Assembly (NCBI GenBank): GCA_023461035.1
Contig: JAEWOD010000012.1
Location: 68,612-132,611 of the forward strand
Source: Bacteroidota bacterium
Lineage (GTDB): Bacteria; Bacteroidota; Bacteroidia; Flavobacteriales; Weeksellaceae
DNA: 64,000 nucleotides
Direction of reading: 5' to 3'
The notes under the pieces are model-generated. The model searched no databases and was not told the origin of the DNA. It saw nothing but the letters and a program-made list of their open reading frames with translations. The position numbers were made by a program, and so were the translations under genes. Positions 26,576 through 36,694 of this stretch are shown here, one piece after another. How positions within the stretch are numbered: the stretch's first letter is position 1; every line of letters begins with the position of its first letter.

Positions 26576-28255
26576 ATGGAAGAAGAAAAAAAACCGCTCA
26601 ATTTTATCGAACAAATTGTTGAAGACGATTTAAATAACGGATATACAAAAGAAAATTTACGGTTCCGATTTCCGCCCGAACCCAACGGTTATCTGCACAT
26701 AGGCCACGCAAAAGCCATCTGCATCAACTTTGGATTAGGCGAAAAATACGGCGCACCTGTAAATCTTCGTTTTGACGATACAAATCCGAGCAAAGAAGAA
26801 CAGGAATTTGTGGATTCCATACGCGAAGACGTAAAATGGTTAGGTTTCAATTGGGCGGAAGAACGTTTTGCGTCTGATTATTTCCAACAATTATACGATT
26901 GGGCTGTCCAAATGATCAAAGATGGAAAAGCTTATGTAGAAGACCAGACTTCCGAACAAATAAACGAACAACGCAAAACACCATTCGAACCGGGAATCGA
27001 AAGCCCGAACCGAAACCGTTCCATCGAGGAAAATCTGGAATTGTTTGAAAAAATGAAAAACGGCGAATTTCCGGAAGGAAGCCATGTGCTTCGTGCAAAA
27101 GGAGATATGAGTTCGCCCAATATGAATATGCGCGACCCTGTGATGTACCGTGTTTTGCTGAAAGACCATCACCGTACCGGAGATAAATGGAAGATTTACC
27201 CTATGTACGATTGGGCGCACGGGGAATCGGATTATATCGAAGGAATTTCACATTCGCTTTGTTCACTGGAATTTGAAAACCATCGTCCGCTATATGAATG
27301 GTATCTGAATCAGGTAGAAATTGAAAATCAAGAAATCAAACCCAAACAAAGGGAATTTGCGCGTGGAAACGTGAGTTATATGATTACTTCAAAACGGAAG
27401 CTGAAACTTTTGGTAGATGAAGGTCACGTTACAGGATGGGATGACCCAAGAATGCCTACGATTTCAGGACACAGAAGAAGAGGTTATACACCGGAATCTA
27501 TCCGAATGTTTTGGGATAAAGCCGGCGTTGCCAAACGCGATAATCTGATCGATATTTCCCTTTTGGAATTTGCGATAAGAGATCATCTGAATAAAATTGC
27601 ACCGAGAGTCATGGCGGTTATCGATCCAGTGAAACTGGTGATTGAAAATTATCCGGAAGATAAAACCGAAATGCTTACCATCGAGAATAATCCGGAAGAT
27701 GAAAATGCAGGCGAAAGAGAGATTCCGTTTACCCGAGAATTGTACATAGAAAGAGAAGATTTCATGGAAGAAGCACCCAAAAAATTCTTCCGTTTGTCCA
27801 TCGGAAATGAAGTGCGCCTGAAAGGTGCTTATATCGTAAAAGCCACGAGAGTTGAGAAAGATGCCGAGGGAAATATCACAACTATTTTTGCCGAATATGA
27901 TGCGGATTCCAAATCGGGTTCTGGTTCAGAAGCCAGTATGCGTAAAGTGAAAGGAACGCTTCACTGGGTTTCGGCCACCGATAATTTACCGATTGAAGTT
28001 CGGCTGTATGACCGATTATTTACAGTGGAATCTCCTGATGAAACCGATGATTTCTTACAGTTTGTGAATCCAGATTCGGTAAAAGTGGTGCAAGGATTTG
28101 CTGAGCCTTCTTTGAAAGATGCTAAAATTGAAGACAAGTTCCAGTTCCAACGAATCGGGTATTTTACTTTGGATAAAGATTCGACGGCGGAAAATTATGT
28201 TTTTAACCGCACAGTCGGTTTGCGTGATACCTGGGCGAAAGAACAGAAGAAATAA
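26576..28255 (+). CDS. glnS: Glutamine--tRNA ligase
   Basis: A 559-residue class I tRNA synthetase with FRFPPEPNGYLHIGHAKAI (HIGH motif), DDTNPSKEEQEFV, a MITSKRKL version of KMSKS, and a C-terminal anticodon-binding beta-barrel ending NRTVGLRDTW. It charges tRNA-Gln directly. The length is typical. Confidence 0.97.
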   Translation: MEEEKKPLNFIEQIVEDDLNNGYTKENLRFRFPPEPNGYLHIGHAKAICINFGLGEKYGAPVNLRFDDTNPSKEEQEFVDSIREDVKWLGFNWAEERFASDYFQQLYDWAVQMIKDGKAYVEDQTSEQINEQRKTPFEPGIESPNRNRSIEENLELFEKMKNGEFPEGSHVLRAKGDMSSPNMNMRDPVMYRVLLKDHHRTGDKWKIYPMYDWAHGESDYIEGISHSLCSLEFENHRPLYEWYLNQVEIENQEIKPKQREFARGNVSYMITSKRKLKLLVDEGHVTGWDDPRMPTISGHRRRGYTPESIRMFWDKAGVAKRDNLIDISLLEFAIRDHLNKIAPRVMAVIDPVKLVIENYPEDKTEMLTIENNPEDENAGEREIPFTRELYIEREDFMEEAPKKFFRLSIGNEVRLKGAYIVKATRVEKDAEGNITTIFAEYDADSKSGSGSEASMRKVKGTLHWVSATDNLPIEVRLYDRLFTVESPDETDDFLQFVNPDSVKVVQGFAEPSLKDAKIEDKFQFQRIGYFTLDKDSTAENYVFNRTVGLRDTWAKEQKK

Positions 28256-28410
28256 GGTTCTCAAATTGCACCCGGGATGAAGGCATTTGTCTGAGCTCTT
28301 TTTGTGGAACTTGTGTAACAAAAAAGCGAGTGCCGCCAGCCCGATAAGGTGCCCAAAAATTAATTCCAAATAACTTTGACAAAAAGTTTAATAAACCGTA
28401 ACATTAAGAA

Positions 28411-29154
28411 ATGTTCAGACATAAAGGCAAGAACCGGACTTTAAAACACAACCTGAGAATTGCGGTGTTGCTGTCTTTTGTGGCGGGCATAGTGAATGTG
28501 GCAGGTTTTCTTGCGGTACAACAATTAACTACAAATGTTACGGGACATTTCGCTTTTTTTGTAGAGGAAATTTACAGTTTGAATACTTGGCGTGGATTGG
28601 TTTACTTTCTGTTTGTTGTTTTCTTTTTTCTGGGTTCGTTTACTTCCGGTTGGCTGATCGAATTCATGACGCGAAAAAACGAACGGTATATTTTCCTGAT
28701 CCCTGTACTGATAGAGGCTTCCATACTGTTTTTTGTAGGATTCTGCGGGAGATTTCTCTTGGATTATTCCCCAAACACCATTGCGTATCTATTGTTATTT
28801 GCCATGGGGCTTCAGAATTCTTTGGTTACTATGATTTCAAATTCTGTGGTGCGAACAACCCATTTGACCGGATTATTTACCGATTTGGGAATTGAAATGG
28901 CACAATTGTTTTTTAATTACAAATCCATTGAACGCCGGAAAAGGTTGATTCAATCCATAGAACTTCGTTCCAGCATCATTTTATTTTTCTTTATCGGTGG
29001 AATTCTGAGTGCATTGTTTTATTCGTCCATACAACTTTACGTTGTGGTTTTTGCGGGGTTTCTCTTGTTATTCGGATTGATTTATGACCAGATCCGATTA
29101 CATTATAACCGGATGAAAAGAAAAATACACCACAAAAAAAGTCCGGTACAATAA
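28411..29154 (+). CDS. YoaK-like DUF1275 membrane protein
   Basis: A 247-residue protein with six predicted membrane segments. VAGIVNVAGFLAVQQLTTNVTGH and FAMGLQNSLVTMISNSVVRTTHLTGLFTDLG are the family's conserved pair. Function unknown. The preceding 155-base gap has no feature I can name. Its stop codon is in the terminator hairpin at 29138-29163. Confidence 0.9.
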   Translation: MFRHKGKNRTLKHNLRIAVLLSFVAGIVNVAGFLAVQQLTTNVTGHFAFFVEEIYSLNTWRGLVYFLFVVFFFLGSFTSGWLIEFMTRKNERYIFLIPVLIEASILFFVGFCGRFLLDYSPNTIAYLLLFAMGLQNSLVTMISNSVVRTTHLTGLFTDLGIEMAQLFFNYKSIERRKRLIQSIELRSSIILFFFIGGILSALFYSSIQLYVVVFAGFLLLFGLIYDQIRLHYNRMKRKIHHKKSPVQ

Positions 29155-29163
29155 CCGGACTTT
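29138..29163. terminator. Bidirectional terminator
   Basis: AAAGTCCGGT (29138-29147) and ACCGGACTTT (29154-29163) are perfect inverted repeats with a 6-base loop and T or A runs on both sides, placed between the convergent genes ending at 29154 and 29188. Confidence 0.85.
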
Positions 29164-29187
29164 CCAAATTATAATTTCGAAATTAAA

Positions 29188-30150
29188 TTAATTCAAGCCA
29201 GCCAATAAAGTCTGTAAATCCTGAATGGTAGCCGGTGCCACCACCAAATCAAATACATCATCACCAGCGATTGTGACATCTTGCGAAGCTATATTTAACG
29301 CTCCTTCTACCAATGAAATCGCAATGATTTTACCTTGTGCTCCGGTCGGGATGCTTCCCGTATAAGTTGTCAAAGCATCACCTGAAACAGTTGTCAAAGC
29401 AGCTACTGTCGTGAAGTCATTCAACGCAAAGAAAACCTGAGTATTGGCAAAATCGGGAGCATTGGGTACGCGAACTTTAAACTGAGTAGATTCACCATCG
29501 ATTAATTCATAAAAAGCATCGCAATTGCTCCATCCGCCCATTATGTTCCAAATCGTAAATTCGCCATTGGTTCCGGCCGTTTCATCAAAACTCAAATCTG
29601 AATTTCCGGTTCCCCATGAAATAACTGGCCCTGAAGGAGCAGTTTGGGTTGTTCCGATGAAATACTGCATGGAATTTTCATATCCCGTAGCATCGGTCTG
29701 ATAAGGTAAAATAGCTTGAACGCCGTTCAAGGTCAATTCTGCACCAGTTGCATCGGTCACACGCAACCAAAACATTCCACCAGACACCAATGGTTCTTCT
29801 CCCGCAAATGTCTGGATGTTATGTTTAATCATTTTTCCACGAGTGAAAATTTCAATCAAAGAAACGGTAAAGGGTGCAGTAGCAGCTCCTCCACCTGAAA
29901 GCGTACAAGAATTGGCAGGAAATACCAATCGTATGTCTTGTCCGTTCAATATATTTTCAATCGTAGGATCTGCAATCGTCAATGTAAGTGTATCAGAAAG
30001 ATTCATGGTGTCATGCACTTCCTGTAAATTCTGAAAATCATTTTCTGTCGGGAATCCCTGAAAAATGTCTTCATTATTTGTACACTGATAAAAAGAAACC
30101 ACAGAAAGCATAGCTATTACAATCAGGGTTATAGGGTTCAATTTTTTCAT
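29188..30150 (-). CDS. Lipoprotein, function unknown
   Basis: A 320-residue protein from ATG 30150: MKKLNPITLIVIAMLSVVSFYQC is a lipoprotein signal peptide with Cys as the likely lipid site. The mature part is beta-rich with repeated GNSDLSF- and GEFTIWN-like strands and a Cys in WSNCDAFYE. No family recognised. Longer upstream in-frame codons exist but lack a good signal peptide. Confidence 0.75.
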   Translation of the reverse strand: MKKLNPITLIVIAMLSVVSFYQCTNNEDIFQGFPTENDFQNLQEVHDTMNLSDTLTLTIADPTIENILNGQDIRLVFPANSCTLSGGGAATAPFTVSLIEIFTRGKMIKHNIQTFAGEEPLVSGGMFWLRVTDATGAELTLNGVQAILPYQTDATGYENSMQYFIGTTQTAPSGPVISWGTGNSDLSFDETAGTNGEFTIWNIMGGWSNCDAFYELIDGESTQFKVRVPNAPDFANTQVFFALNDFTTVAALTTVSGDALTTYTGSIPTGAQGKIIAISLVEGALNIASQDVTIAGDDVFDLVVAPATIQDLQTLLAGLN

Positions 30151-30214
30151 TTCTATATTAAATTTGATCTTAATTACAAATTGACGAAAAACTATCCAAA
30201 TGGTTGCGTCATCC

Positions 30215-30775
30215 TTAAACTTCTTTGTGCCGGAAACAATCCAATACATGATCATTGATTATACCTGTCGCTTGCAAATGTGCATAAACTACCGTGCTTC
30301 CTACAAACTTAAAACCTCTTTTTTTGAGGTCTTTGCTGATTTTATCAGATAATTCATTTGTTGCCGGGACATCTTTTAAAGTCTTTCTTTTTTCGTTTAC
30401 CGGTTTATGATTGACAAATCCCCAAATATAATCTGTAAAGGATCCAAACTCCTCCTGAATCTTCATAAATGCCTGAGCGTTGCTTACGGTTGCTCGGACT
30501 TTTAATTGATTCCGGATGATTCCTTCGTTTTCTAATAACGATTGAATCTTCGCTTCATTGTATAGTGCAATCTTTTTATAGTCGAAATGGTCAAATGCTT
30601 GGCGGAAATTCTCTCGTTTTCGAAGAATCGTAATCCAACTTAACCCTGCCTGAAAGGTTTCTAAAATCAGGAATTCGAACTGTTTATCGTCATCCCGAAC
30701 CGGCACTCCCCATTCTTCATCATGGTATTTGATATAGATTTCTTCTTTGCCGACCCAGCCGCATCTATTCTTCAT
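30215..30775 (-). CDS. tag: DNA-3-methyladenine glycosylase I
   Basis: A 186-residue protein beginning MKNRCGWVGKEEIYIKYHDEEWG, with FEFLILETFQAGLSWITILRKRE, GFKFVGSTVVYAHLQATG and a final NDHVLDCFRH. The zinc ligands (N-terminal Cys and His and the C-terminal His-Cys group) are all present. It excises 3-methyladenine from DNA. Confidence 0.96.
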   Translation of the reverse strand: MKNRCGWVGKEEIYIKYHDEEWGVPVRDDDKQFEFLILETFQAGLSWITILRKRENFRQAFDHFDYKKIALYNEAKIQSLLENEGIIRNQLKVRATVSNAQAFMKIQEEFGSFTDYIWGFVNHKPVNEKRKTLKDVPATNELSDKISKDLKKRGFKFVGSTVVYAHLQATGIINDHVLDCFRHKEV

Positions 30776-30890
30776 CTGAAATTTTTTAAAAATTAAAATT
30801 AATCAATTCGCAGTTAATTCTCATGAATGATTTGTCTTAAAACTGATAAGTTTCATAATGTCTTTTATTTATAATTATTCTAAATAAGCA

Positions 30891-30898
30891 TAGGTTTG
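30891..30898 (+). promoter_or_regulatory. Probable -7 box for the GEVED/T9SS gene
   Basis: TAGGTTTG fits TAnnTTTG, 23 bases before ATG 30921. No convincing -33 box is seen. Confidence 0.4.
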
Positions 30899-30920
30899 CA
30901 AAAAATATAAAAGAGAATTC

Positions 30921-32741
30921 ATGAAAAAGATTTTACAATTAGCCGCTGTTTTAACGGCCGGGTTTGCATACAGCCAGTCAGGATATTGTTTACCTGAATT
31001 TCAGTATAATGCGGACGGAAATATGATAACACATGTTCAATTTGGAGATATTGATTACGAGTCCCCTTTCCAATCCGGGACGACTCCCCTATATGAAGAT
31101 TTCACTTCAGTTTCGACTGACCTCAATACGGGCGAAACCTATGAAATTTCAGTAAAAGCACCTTCCAGTACGTTTCCAAGTGACATCATGGTTTTTATTG
31201 ATTTCAATCAAAACGGAAGTTTAGATGATGAAGGAGAAAGTTTCTACATCGGGCGTGTAGCAGCTGCAAATCCTTATAATGCAAACACCATTACATCTGA
31301 TATACAGATTCCAGCAGACGCAATGGCAGGTGAAACCCGTCTAAGAATTTTAAAAAACACCAATGTCGCCGCATATTCAGATCCGGATGCTCCAAACTCC
31401 ATCAGCGATGCTTGCGCTACTGACCTTCGTGCCGGTCAAACTGAAGATTATACGGTTAACATCATCGGTCAGACTATCGTTATTTGTGAGCCTTCTGAAC
31501 CGGGAGAAAATCCGGGAGACTTAGGTTGTGTAAATTTTATTTATCAGGGACAAACGGTTGGTTTAATTACCGTTCGGGCTGCAGATGGAAATATCTGGTT
31601 ACAACAAAACCTGGGAAGTTCACAAGTCGCTACGTCTTATAATGACGAGGCGGCCTACGGAGACCTTTTCCAATGGGGACGTTTTGATGACGGTCACCAA
31701 TTGAGAAATTCTACTCAAACCGATGTTTATCCGAGTCCGAATAATCCGACAGGATTGGGAGAACAAGGAAATCCCAATTTCTTCATCGGAGGTGGTAGTC
31801 CGTATGATAATTATACCGGATGGTGGGGCGACTGGACGGCAGATGATAAATGGGAAGCAACTTCAGAAGAAATAACAGCTACAAATGCATTTGATCCTTG
31901 TAAAAAAATCGGGGAAGACTGGTTTATCCCGACCGAATCGGATTGGGAAGCTGTCATCGAAGCAGAACAAATCGGTGCCGATGAAAACTTGGAAAACATC
32001 GTATCAGCTTTTGAAAGTAATTTGAAATTGACGACAGGCGGCGTAAGAAAAGACGAAGAATTTGCATTTGTAGGGACAAGAGGATACTACTGGAGCCGCT
32101 CTCTCAGCTCAAATGAAGATTTCGTTAAATACCTTTATTATAGTAATTACATCGTCAATCCAAATGCCGGTGACGGTAAAAAGCAGGGAAGTTCAGTCCG
32201 TTGTTTGCAAATGGCCGATACCGTAATTGAAATAGAAAATGTAACGGTTACAACCGAGAATAGTGCAGAGCCGGAAATTACAACCGAGGGTGGTTCACTT
32301 CAATTAATCGCAACAATTGAACCTGCAGAAGCCAACCAGGAAGTGACATGGTCGATTACCGAAGGAGAAGAATTGGCAGAAGTAAATGAAAACGGTCTGG
32401 TCACGGCAATTGACAACGGTGAAGTGACGATAAGAGCAACTTCTGTGGAAAACGAAACAATGTTCGGCGAAATTACGCTTCAAATTTCAGGTCAGGAATT
32501 AGGAATTGAAGAAGTGAATTCTGCTCAGATTAAAGTTTATCCCAATCCTACAACCGGTTTTGTTTACATCGCCTCTAATTCTGAATTGAATTCTGTAACC
32601 TTGTTTAATCTGATCGGACAAAAAATATCCATATCTGATAAGCCGGCGATAGACCTATCCGGACTAGCAAATGCTACTTATATTTTAAAAATTGAGTTTG
32701 TAAACGGAAAGACACAAACCGTAAAAGTAATTAAGCGTTAA
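30921..32741 (+). CDS. T9SS-exported protein with GEVED, FISUMP and Ig-like domains
   Basis: A 606-residue secreted protein. Order: signal peptide; GEVED domain (~residues 50-190, ending RAGQTEDYTV); Fibrobacter-succinogenes-major-paralogue-like domain (~210-430: ADGNIWLQQNLG, DLFQWGR, CPxGW-like DPCKKIGEDWFIPTESDWE, GYYWSRS, SSVRCLQ); bacterial Ig-like domain group 2 (~435-525); and a type A sorting tail (KVYPNPTTGFVYI). Likely a surface adhesin or similar. Confidence 0.93.
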   Translation: MKKILQLAAVLTAGFAYSQSGYCLPEFQYNADGNMITHVQFGDIDYESPFQSGTTPLYEDFTSVSTDLNTGETYEISVKAPSSTFPSDIMVFIDFNQNGSLDDEGESFYIGRVAAANPYNANTITSDIQIPADAMAGETRLRILKNTNVAAYSDPDAPNSISDACATDLRAGQTEDYTVNIIGQTIVICEPSEPGENPGDLGCVNFIYQGQTVGLITVRAADGNIWLQQNLGSSQVATSYNDEAAYGDLFQWGRFDDGHQLRNSTQTDVYPSPNNPTGLGEQGNPNFFIGGGSPYDNYTGWWGDWTADDKWEATSEEITATNAFDPCKKIGEDWFIPTESDWEAVIEAEQIGADENLENIVSAFESNLKLTTGGVRKDEEFAFVGTRGYYWSRSLSSNEDFVKYLYYSNYIVNPNAGDGKKQGSSVRCLQMADTVIEIENVTVTTENSAEPEITTEGGSLQLIATIEPAEANQEVTWSITEGEELAEVNENGLVTAIDNGEVTIRATSVENETMFGEITLQISGQELGIEEVNSAQIKVYPNPTTGFVYIASNSELNSVTLFNLIGQKISISDKPAIDLSGLANATYILKIEFVNGKTQTVKVIKR

Positions 32742-32865
32742 AAATATTGTCCGGAGTGATTTTGCAGGTTAACAGGAAATCCTAATCGGCAGAATCATCC
32801 GGGCATTCAAACCTTTTATTTCCTTTAACCATCAACTTATGTGTTCTTTAATTTAATGTGAAGTG

Positions 32866-32893
32866 AAAAGCCGCCCCAAACGGGACGGCTTTT
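32866..32893. terminator. Bidirectional terminator
   Basis: AAAAGCCGCCCC pairs with GGGACGGCTTTT with one mismatch, between the convergent genes ending at 32741 and 32920. The ~120 bases before it show nothing recognisable. Confidence 0.8.
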
Positions 32894-32919
32894 CCATTTT
32901 ATCCTATTTCGAAATGGAA

Positions 32920-33345
32920 TTAATAGCTGTACATTTCTCTTCTTGAAAAATGGAAATCGCTTTCGATGATAGCGTTTTCATCACTGTCTGAACCATGAAT
33001 AGCGTTGGCATCGATGGATTCTGCATATTTGTTACGGATGGTTCCTTCCGCAGCATCTTTCGGGTTAGTTGCACCGATTAGTTGACGGAAATCATCAATC
33101 GCATTGTCTTTTTCCAAAACAGCGGCTACAATCGGCCCTGAAATCATAAAATCAACCAAATCTTTAAAGAAAGGACGTTCTTTGTGAACGGCATAAAATA
33201 ATTCGGCATCTCTTCTTGAAAGTTGCGTCAATTTCATGGCTTTGATTTTAAAACCGGCATTGGTAATATCTGCCAATATACTTCCGATGTGTCCGTTTTG
33301 TACGGCATCGGGTTTAATCATCGTTAGTGTAATCTTTCCTGACAT
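32920..33345 (-). CDS. ndk: Nucleoside diphosphate kinase
   Basis: A 141-residue protein from ATG 33345 (MSGKITLTMIKPDAVQNGHIG). The active-site His is H117 in NAIHGSDSDENA. GTIRNKYAES and the C-terminal FSRREMYSY are also present. It balances NTP pools. An upstream codon would add seven residues outside the family pattern. Confidence 0.97.
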   Translation of the reverse strand: MSGKITLTMIKPDAVQNGHIGSILADITNAGFKIKAMKLTQLSRRDAELFYAVHKERPFFKDLVDFMISGPIVAAVLEKDNAIDDFRQLIGATNPKDAAEGTIRNKYAESIDANAIHGSDSDENAIIESDFHFSRREMYSY

Positions 33346-33462
33346 TTTATAAATTTTGAGCGGCAAAAATAATGAGTTTCACAGAAAGTAAAAAGAATAT
33401 TACAAAAAGTCTGTTCTAAATCATAGAAAATTAACGCATTAGGCTCATTTCTTAACTTTTGT

Positions 33463-34347
33463 TCACTCTCTGTAAATCAATGGAGCATACCGGGATTCGT
33501 TAAAATCGGCTTCTTTTTCGTATTGGATGATTAAATTTCTTTTTTTGTTCTCGACCTGAACTACCTCTACAAATACGGGTTCGCTTTGCTTTCGGTTAAA
33601 CAGATTGTGAACATAAATTTCGTAAAATTCTTTGTCCAAAAAACCGTCGGCCACGAGAATTTTATTGGATTTCCTTGACTGATCAATCAAAGATTTATAG
33701 GGCTCCGAATTTTCTACTTCATTGAGTGTCAAAAATTTACCTAAAAAAACGATTTGATTGTCTTTGATTTCATAAATCTGTATATCCTTGTTTTTATAAA
33801 GACGAACTTCGTACCGCAGACCGGCATCACCCAACAAGGTAAACAACATGATTTCGTCCACCGGAAAGGTAGAATCAACGAGTGTTTCTTCCTTTTTCTC
33901 CAATTGATATATGACCGGAATTTGAAATAATAAATTGACCGATGTTCCGTCTTTCAATTTGGCCGGACTGATGGGTGGCAATTCCATCGAAATCCTTTCC
34001 ATCGCCAAAAGAGCAGATTCTGCCAAAATCGGGTTGCTTCTTTTCATTTCTTTCATCCCTATCAGAATCCCTTCTTTTGAAATCACAAATTGAATATCGG
34101 CTCTGGCATCATAAATTTTGCTTTTAACCAAAGATTCGTCTATGCCTTTCATGTTTTGCAGCAGCCGTTCTGAAATTTTTTCTGTGATGCAATGCGTCAT
34201 CTCCTTTTTTTGGGTCGGATGAATACTTTCACAACCCGGAAACAGAGGCATTTCCTTTACTTTATTTTCCGTGTACAATTGTTGTTCCTGCGAAAAAAGA
34301 AGATTCCCGAAAAGGACTAAAACTAAAAATGTAAACAATTGTTTCAT
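33463..34347 (-). CDS. Secreted TonB-C-like protein
   Basis: A 294-residue protein with a signal peptide (MKQLFTFLVLVLFGNLLFSQ). After PLFPGCE, a motif seen in many Bacteroidota TonB-C-domain proteins, comes a stretch resembling the TonB C-terminal fold (DIQFVISKEGILIGMKEM to LPPISPAKLKDGTSVNLLFQIPV). The remaining ~150 residues are unassigned. Paralogue of the next gene upstream, so the pair arose by duplication. Function unknown. Confidence 0.7.
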   Translation of the reverse strand: MKQLFTFLVLVLFGNLLFSQEQQLYTENKVKEMPLFPGCESIHPTQKKEMTHCITEKISERLLQNMKGIDESLVKSKIYDARADIQFVISKEGILIGMKEMKRSNPILAESALLAMERISMELPPISPAKLKDGTSVNLLFQIPVIYQLEKKEETLVDSTFPVDEIMLFTLLGDAGLRYEVRLYKNKDIQIYEIKDNQIVFLGKFLTLNEVENSEPYKSLIDQSRKSNKILVADGFLDKEFYEIYVHNLFNRKQSEPVFVEVVQVENKKRNLIIQYEKEADFNESRYAPLIYRE

Positions 34348-34399
34348 AAGGAATTATTTATAAAGATAGAACTATTCTCTTTCGATTTATATAATTATA

Positions 34400-34900
34400 T
34401 TAATAAAGCCCAATGTATTCCGAATCTTTAAGGTTAAAGGATATAGGTAATCTATATCTAAATTTCGAACAATAACCTTTTTCCGTGATTGCAGGTATGA
34501 TTTCTTTTGTTTCATTTGATATTTCATCCAATTTTTCTTCCAACTTATCTTCAAATAAATTCGGTTTTCGCTTCTCTAACTTCATAGTTAATTTTCCCGA
34601 TGTATCAACATCCATAATCACTACAGTTTTATAATACAATAAATTGGCACTATCAATCTTAGAATCAAGTGAAAACTCTAAATTCATTTTAAAGGCAATC
34701 TGATGCGCTATTAAATTTCGAACACAATGATTGAGTAAATCATTATTATCTTGAAAAGTTTCACATCCTGGAAATATAGGTGCAGTTTTAGCGTGAAGTC
34801 CTGTAGAAAATTTAGGGCGTTCATATACAATGCAGGGATTTTCTTGTGCAAGAACAATTATAAAACATGGCAATAATAGCAAAGACAGTTCTCGTTTCAT
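34400..34900 (-). CDS. Secreted TonB-C-like protein (short paralogue)
   Basis: A 166-residue protein with a signal peptide (MKRELSLLLLPCFIIVLAQ) and the same PIFPGCE, C-terminal VVIMDVDTSGKLTMKLEKR and FRYRLPISFNL strands as the neighbour at 33463, but without its C-terminal half. It starts 52 bases upstream of that gene. Function unknown. Confidence 0.68.
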   Translation of the reverse strand: MKRELSLLLLPCFIIVLAQENPCIVYERPKFSTGLHAKTAPIFPGCETFQDNNDLLNHCVRNLIAHQIAFKMNLEFSLDSKIDSANLLYYKTVVIMDVDTSGKLTMKLEKRKPNLFEDKLEEKLDEISNETKEIIPAITEKGYCSKFRYRLPISFNLKDSEYIGLY

Positions 34901-34918
34901 TTTATTGATTTAATATAA

Positions 34919-36493
34919 TCACTCCAAATCCTTATTAAAAAACGCTCCCCGGTTTTCTTTTCTTTCCTGACTTTGGGTAATGATCAGCCAGGCAACTGAA
35001 ACCAGATTCCGTAATTCGGAAAGTTGGGGTGAAACCAGATTCATTTTATAAATCTCTTTGACCGAACGGTAAATTTCTTCTTCCTGCCATTTGGCTAACT
35101 CCAAACGCTCATTGGATCGCACAATCGACACCAAATCACTCATCATGATCTGCAATTGTTTTTTCAGGTAATTCAGCAAAACCATTTCTTTGGTTACGCT
35201 TAGTCCTTCATCGTCCCATTCCGGCACCAAATCGATCATATCAAAACGGAAATCATTTTCTTTTAATAATTCTACCGTTTTAATCGCCGCCCGATGCCCA
35301 AAAACCATGGCTTCCAAAAGGGAATTCGAAGCCAAACGATTGGCGCCGTGCAAACCGGTATTGGTACATTCGCCTACGGCAAACATATTGTGAATCGTCG
35401 ATTGACCATCCAGATCCACTTCGATTCCGCCACATAAATAATGCGAGGCCGGAACCACAGGAATCAGGTCTTTGAACATATCCAGTCCTTCTTCTTGGCA
35501 TTTTTCATAAATATTGGGAAAATGTTCCAGAAATTTCTCTTTGTCTAAATGACGGCAATCCAAACAAACATAATCGTCGCCCCGCAATTTCATTTCGTTG
35601 TCAATGGCTCGTGCCACAATGTCTCTCGAAGCCAATTCTTCTCTTTCGTCATATTTCTGCATAAACGGCTGTCCGTCTTTAGTTCTCAGTTTCGCTCCAA
35701 ATCCGCGTACCGCCTCCGAAATCAGGAACAATTGCCCGGAAAGCTTGCTGTACAAAGCCGTAGGATGAAACTGAATAAATTCCATATTGGAAATTTTGGC
35801 TTTCGCCCGATGCGCCAAACCGATTCCGTCGCCGGTTGCTATTTCAGGATTGGTCGTGTTTTTATAAACATGACCGCAACCACCTGTTGCCATCAGCGTA
35901 ATTTTAGATGTAATACGTTTGATTTTTTCCGATTTCACATCCAGCACATAAGCACCAAAACAATTCAATTTGAATTTATCGAAATCTTCCCCTTCGATAT
36001 GGTGTTCCGTAATTAAATCAATCACATAATGATGCGTCAGCAATTCGATGTTGGGTGTTTTCTCCACCACCGCCAGAAGTGCTCTTTCGATTTCGTAACC
36101 GGTAATATCTTTGTGATGAACCACGCGGTTTTCCGTATGTCCGCCTTCCCGCCCCAGATCATAAGTCCCGTAATCACTTTTGTCAAACTGTGCGCCCCAG
36201 GAAACAATTTCCCGAAATCTTTGCGGTCCTTCTTTCACGACAATCTCCACTGCTTCCCGCTTGCAAAGTCCATCACCGGCTCTGAGCGTATCTTCAATAT
36301 GTTTCTCGAAACTGTCGTTTTCAAAATCCGTTACCACGGCAACACCGCCCTGTGCGTATTTTGTGTTGGACTCTTCACCATCGGCCTTGGTAACGATGGT
36401 GATCCTGGTATCTGGCAACTTTTGGGCAATTTTTATAGCGTACGAAAGCCCGGAAATCCCCGAACCAATTACTAAAACATCTGTGGTCAGCAT
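34919..36493 (-). CDS. nadB: L-aspartate oxidase
   Basis: A 524-residue flavoprotein with VLVIGSGISGLSYAI (FAD-binding), TKYAQGGVAVV, EGGHTENRVVHHKD, EFIQFHPTALY and GLHGANRLASNSLLEAMVFGHRA. It oxidises aspartate to iminoaspartate for NAD synthesis. No nadA or nadC is seen beside it in the window. Confidence 0.96.
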   Translation of the reverse strand: MLTTDVLVIGSGISGLSYAIKIAQKLPDTRITIVTKADGEESNTKYAQGGVAVVTDFENDSFEKHIEDTLRAGDGLCKREAVEIVVKEGPQRFREIVSWGAQFDKSDYGTYDLGREGGHTENRVVHHKDITGYEIERALLAVVEKTPNIELLTHHYVIDLITEHHIEGEDFDKFKLNCFGAYVLDVKSEKIKRITSKITLMATGGCGHVYKNTTNPEIATGDGIGLAHRAKAKISNMEFIQFHPTALYSKLSGQLFLISEAVRGFGAKLRTKDGQPFMQKYDEREELASRDIVARAIDNEMKLRGDDYVCLDCRHLDKEKFLEHFPNIYEKCQEEGLDMFKDLIPVVPASHYLCGGIEVDLDGQSTIHNMFAVGECTNTGLHGANRLASNSLLEAMVFGHRAAIKTVELLKENDFRFDMIDLVPEWDDEGLSVTKEMVLLNYLKKQLQIMMSDLVSIVRSNERLELAKWQEEEIYRSVKEIYKMNLVSPQLSELRNLVSVAWLIITQSQERKENRGAFFNKDLE

Positions 36494-36627
36494 TTATTCT
36501 GAATTATGCTGCAATATAAAAAGTAATTAGTAAAAAGTGATGAGTAATTAGTCTATGAGTATTGAAAAAATGCCAAAGCTATAGAAATCCGACAATTTTG
36601 ATTAAATGGAAGAATTAGAAATAAAAA

Positions 36628-36674
36628 AACTTTGTCAAAGTTTTATTCGGGATGAATGGAACTTTGACAAAGTT
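36628..36674. repeat. Paired-palindrome repeat AACTTTGTCAAAGTT
   Basis: AACTTTGTCAAAGTT (36628-36642) and AACTTTGACAAAGTT (36660-36674) are reverse complements with a 17-base spacer, downstream of recA. Same architecture as 13017-13064, with both arms changed C to T and G to A in step. Confidence 0.75.
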
Positions 36675-36694
36675 GGATTTCAGATAAAAAAATA

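Noticed and set aside
28055..28369. 104-codon minus-strand ORF over the end of glnS
   Set aside because: It is mostly antisense to glnS, and the remainder covers a gap with no recognisable gene.
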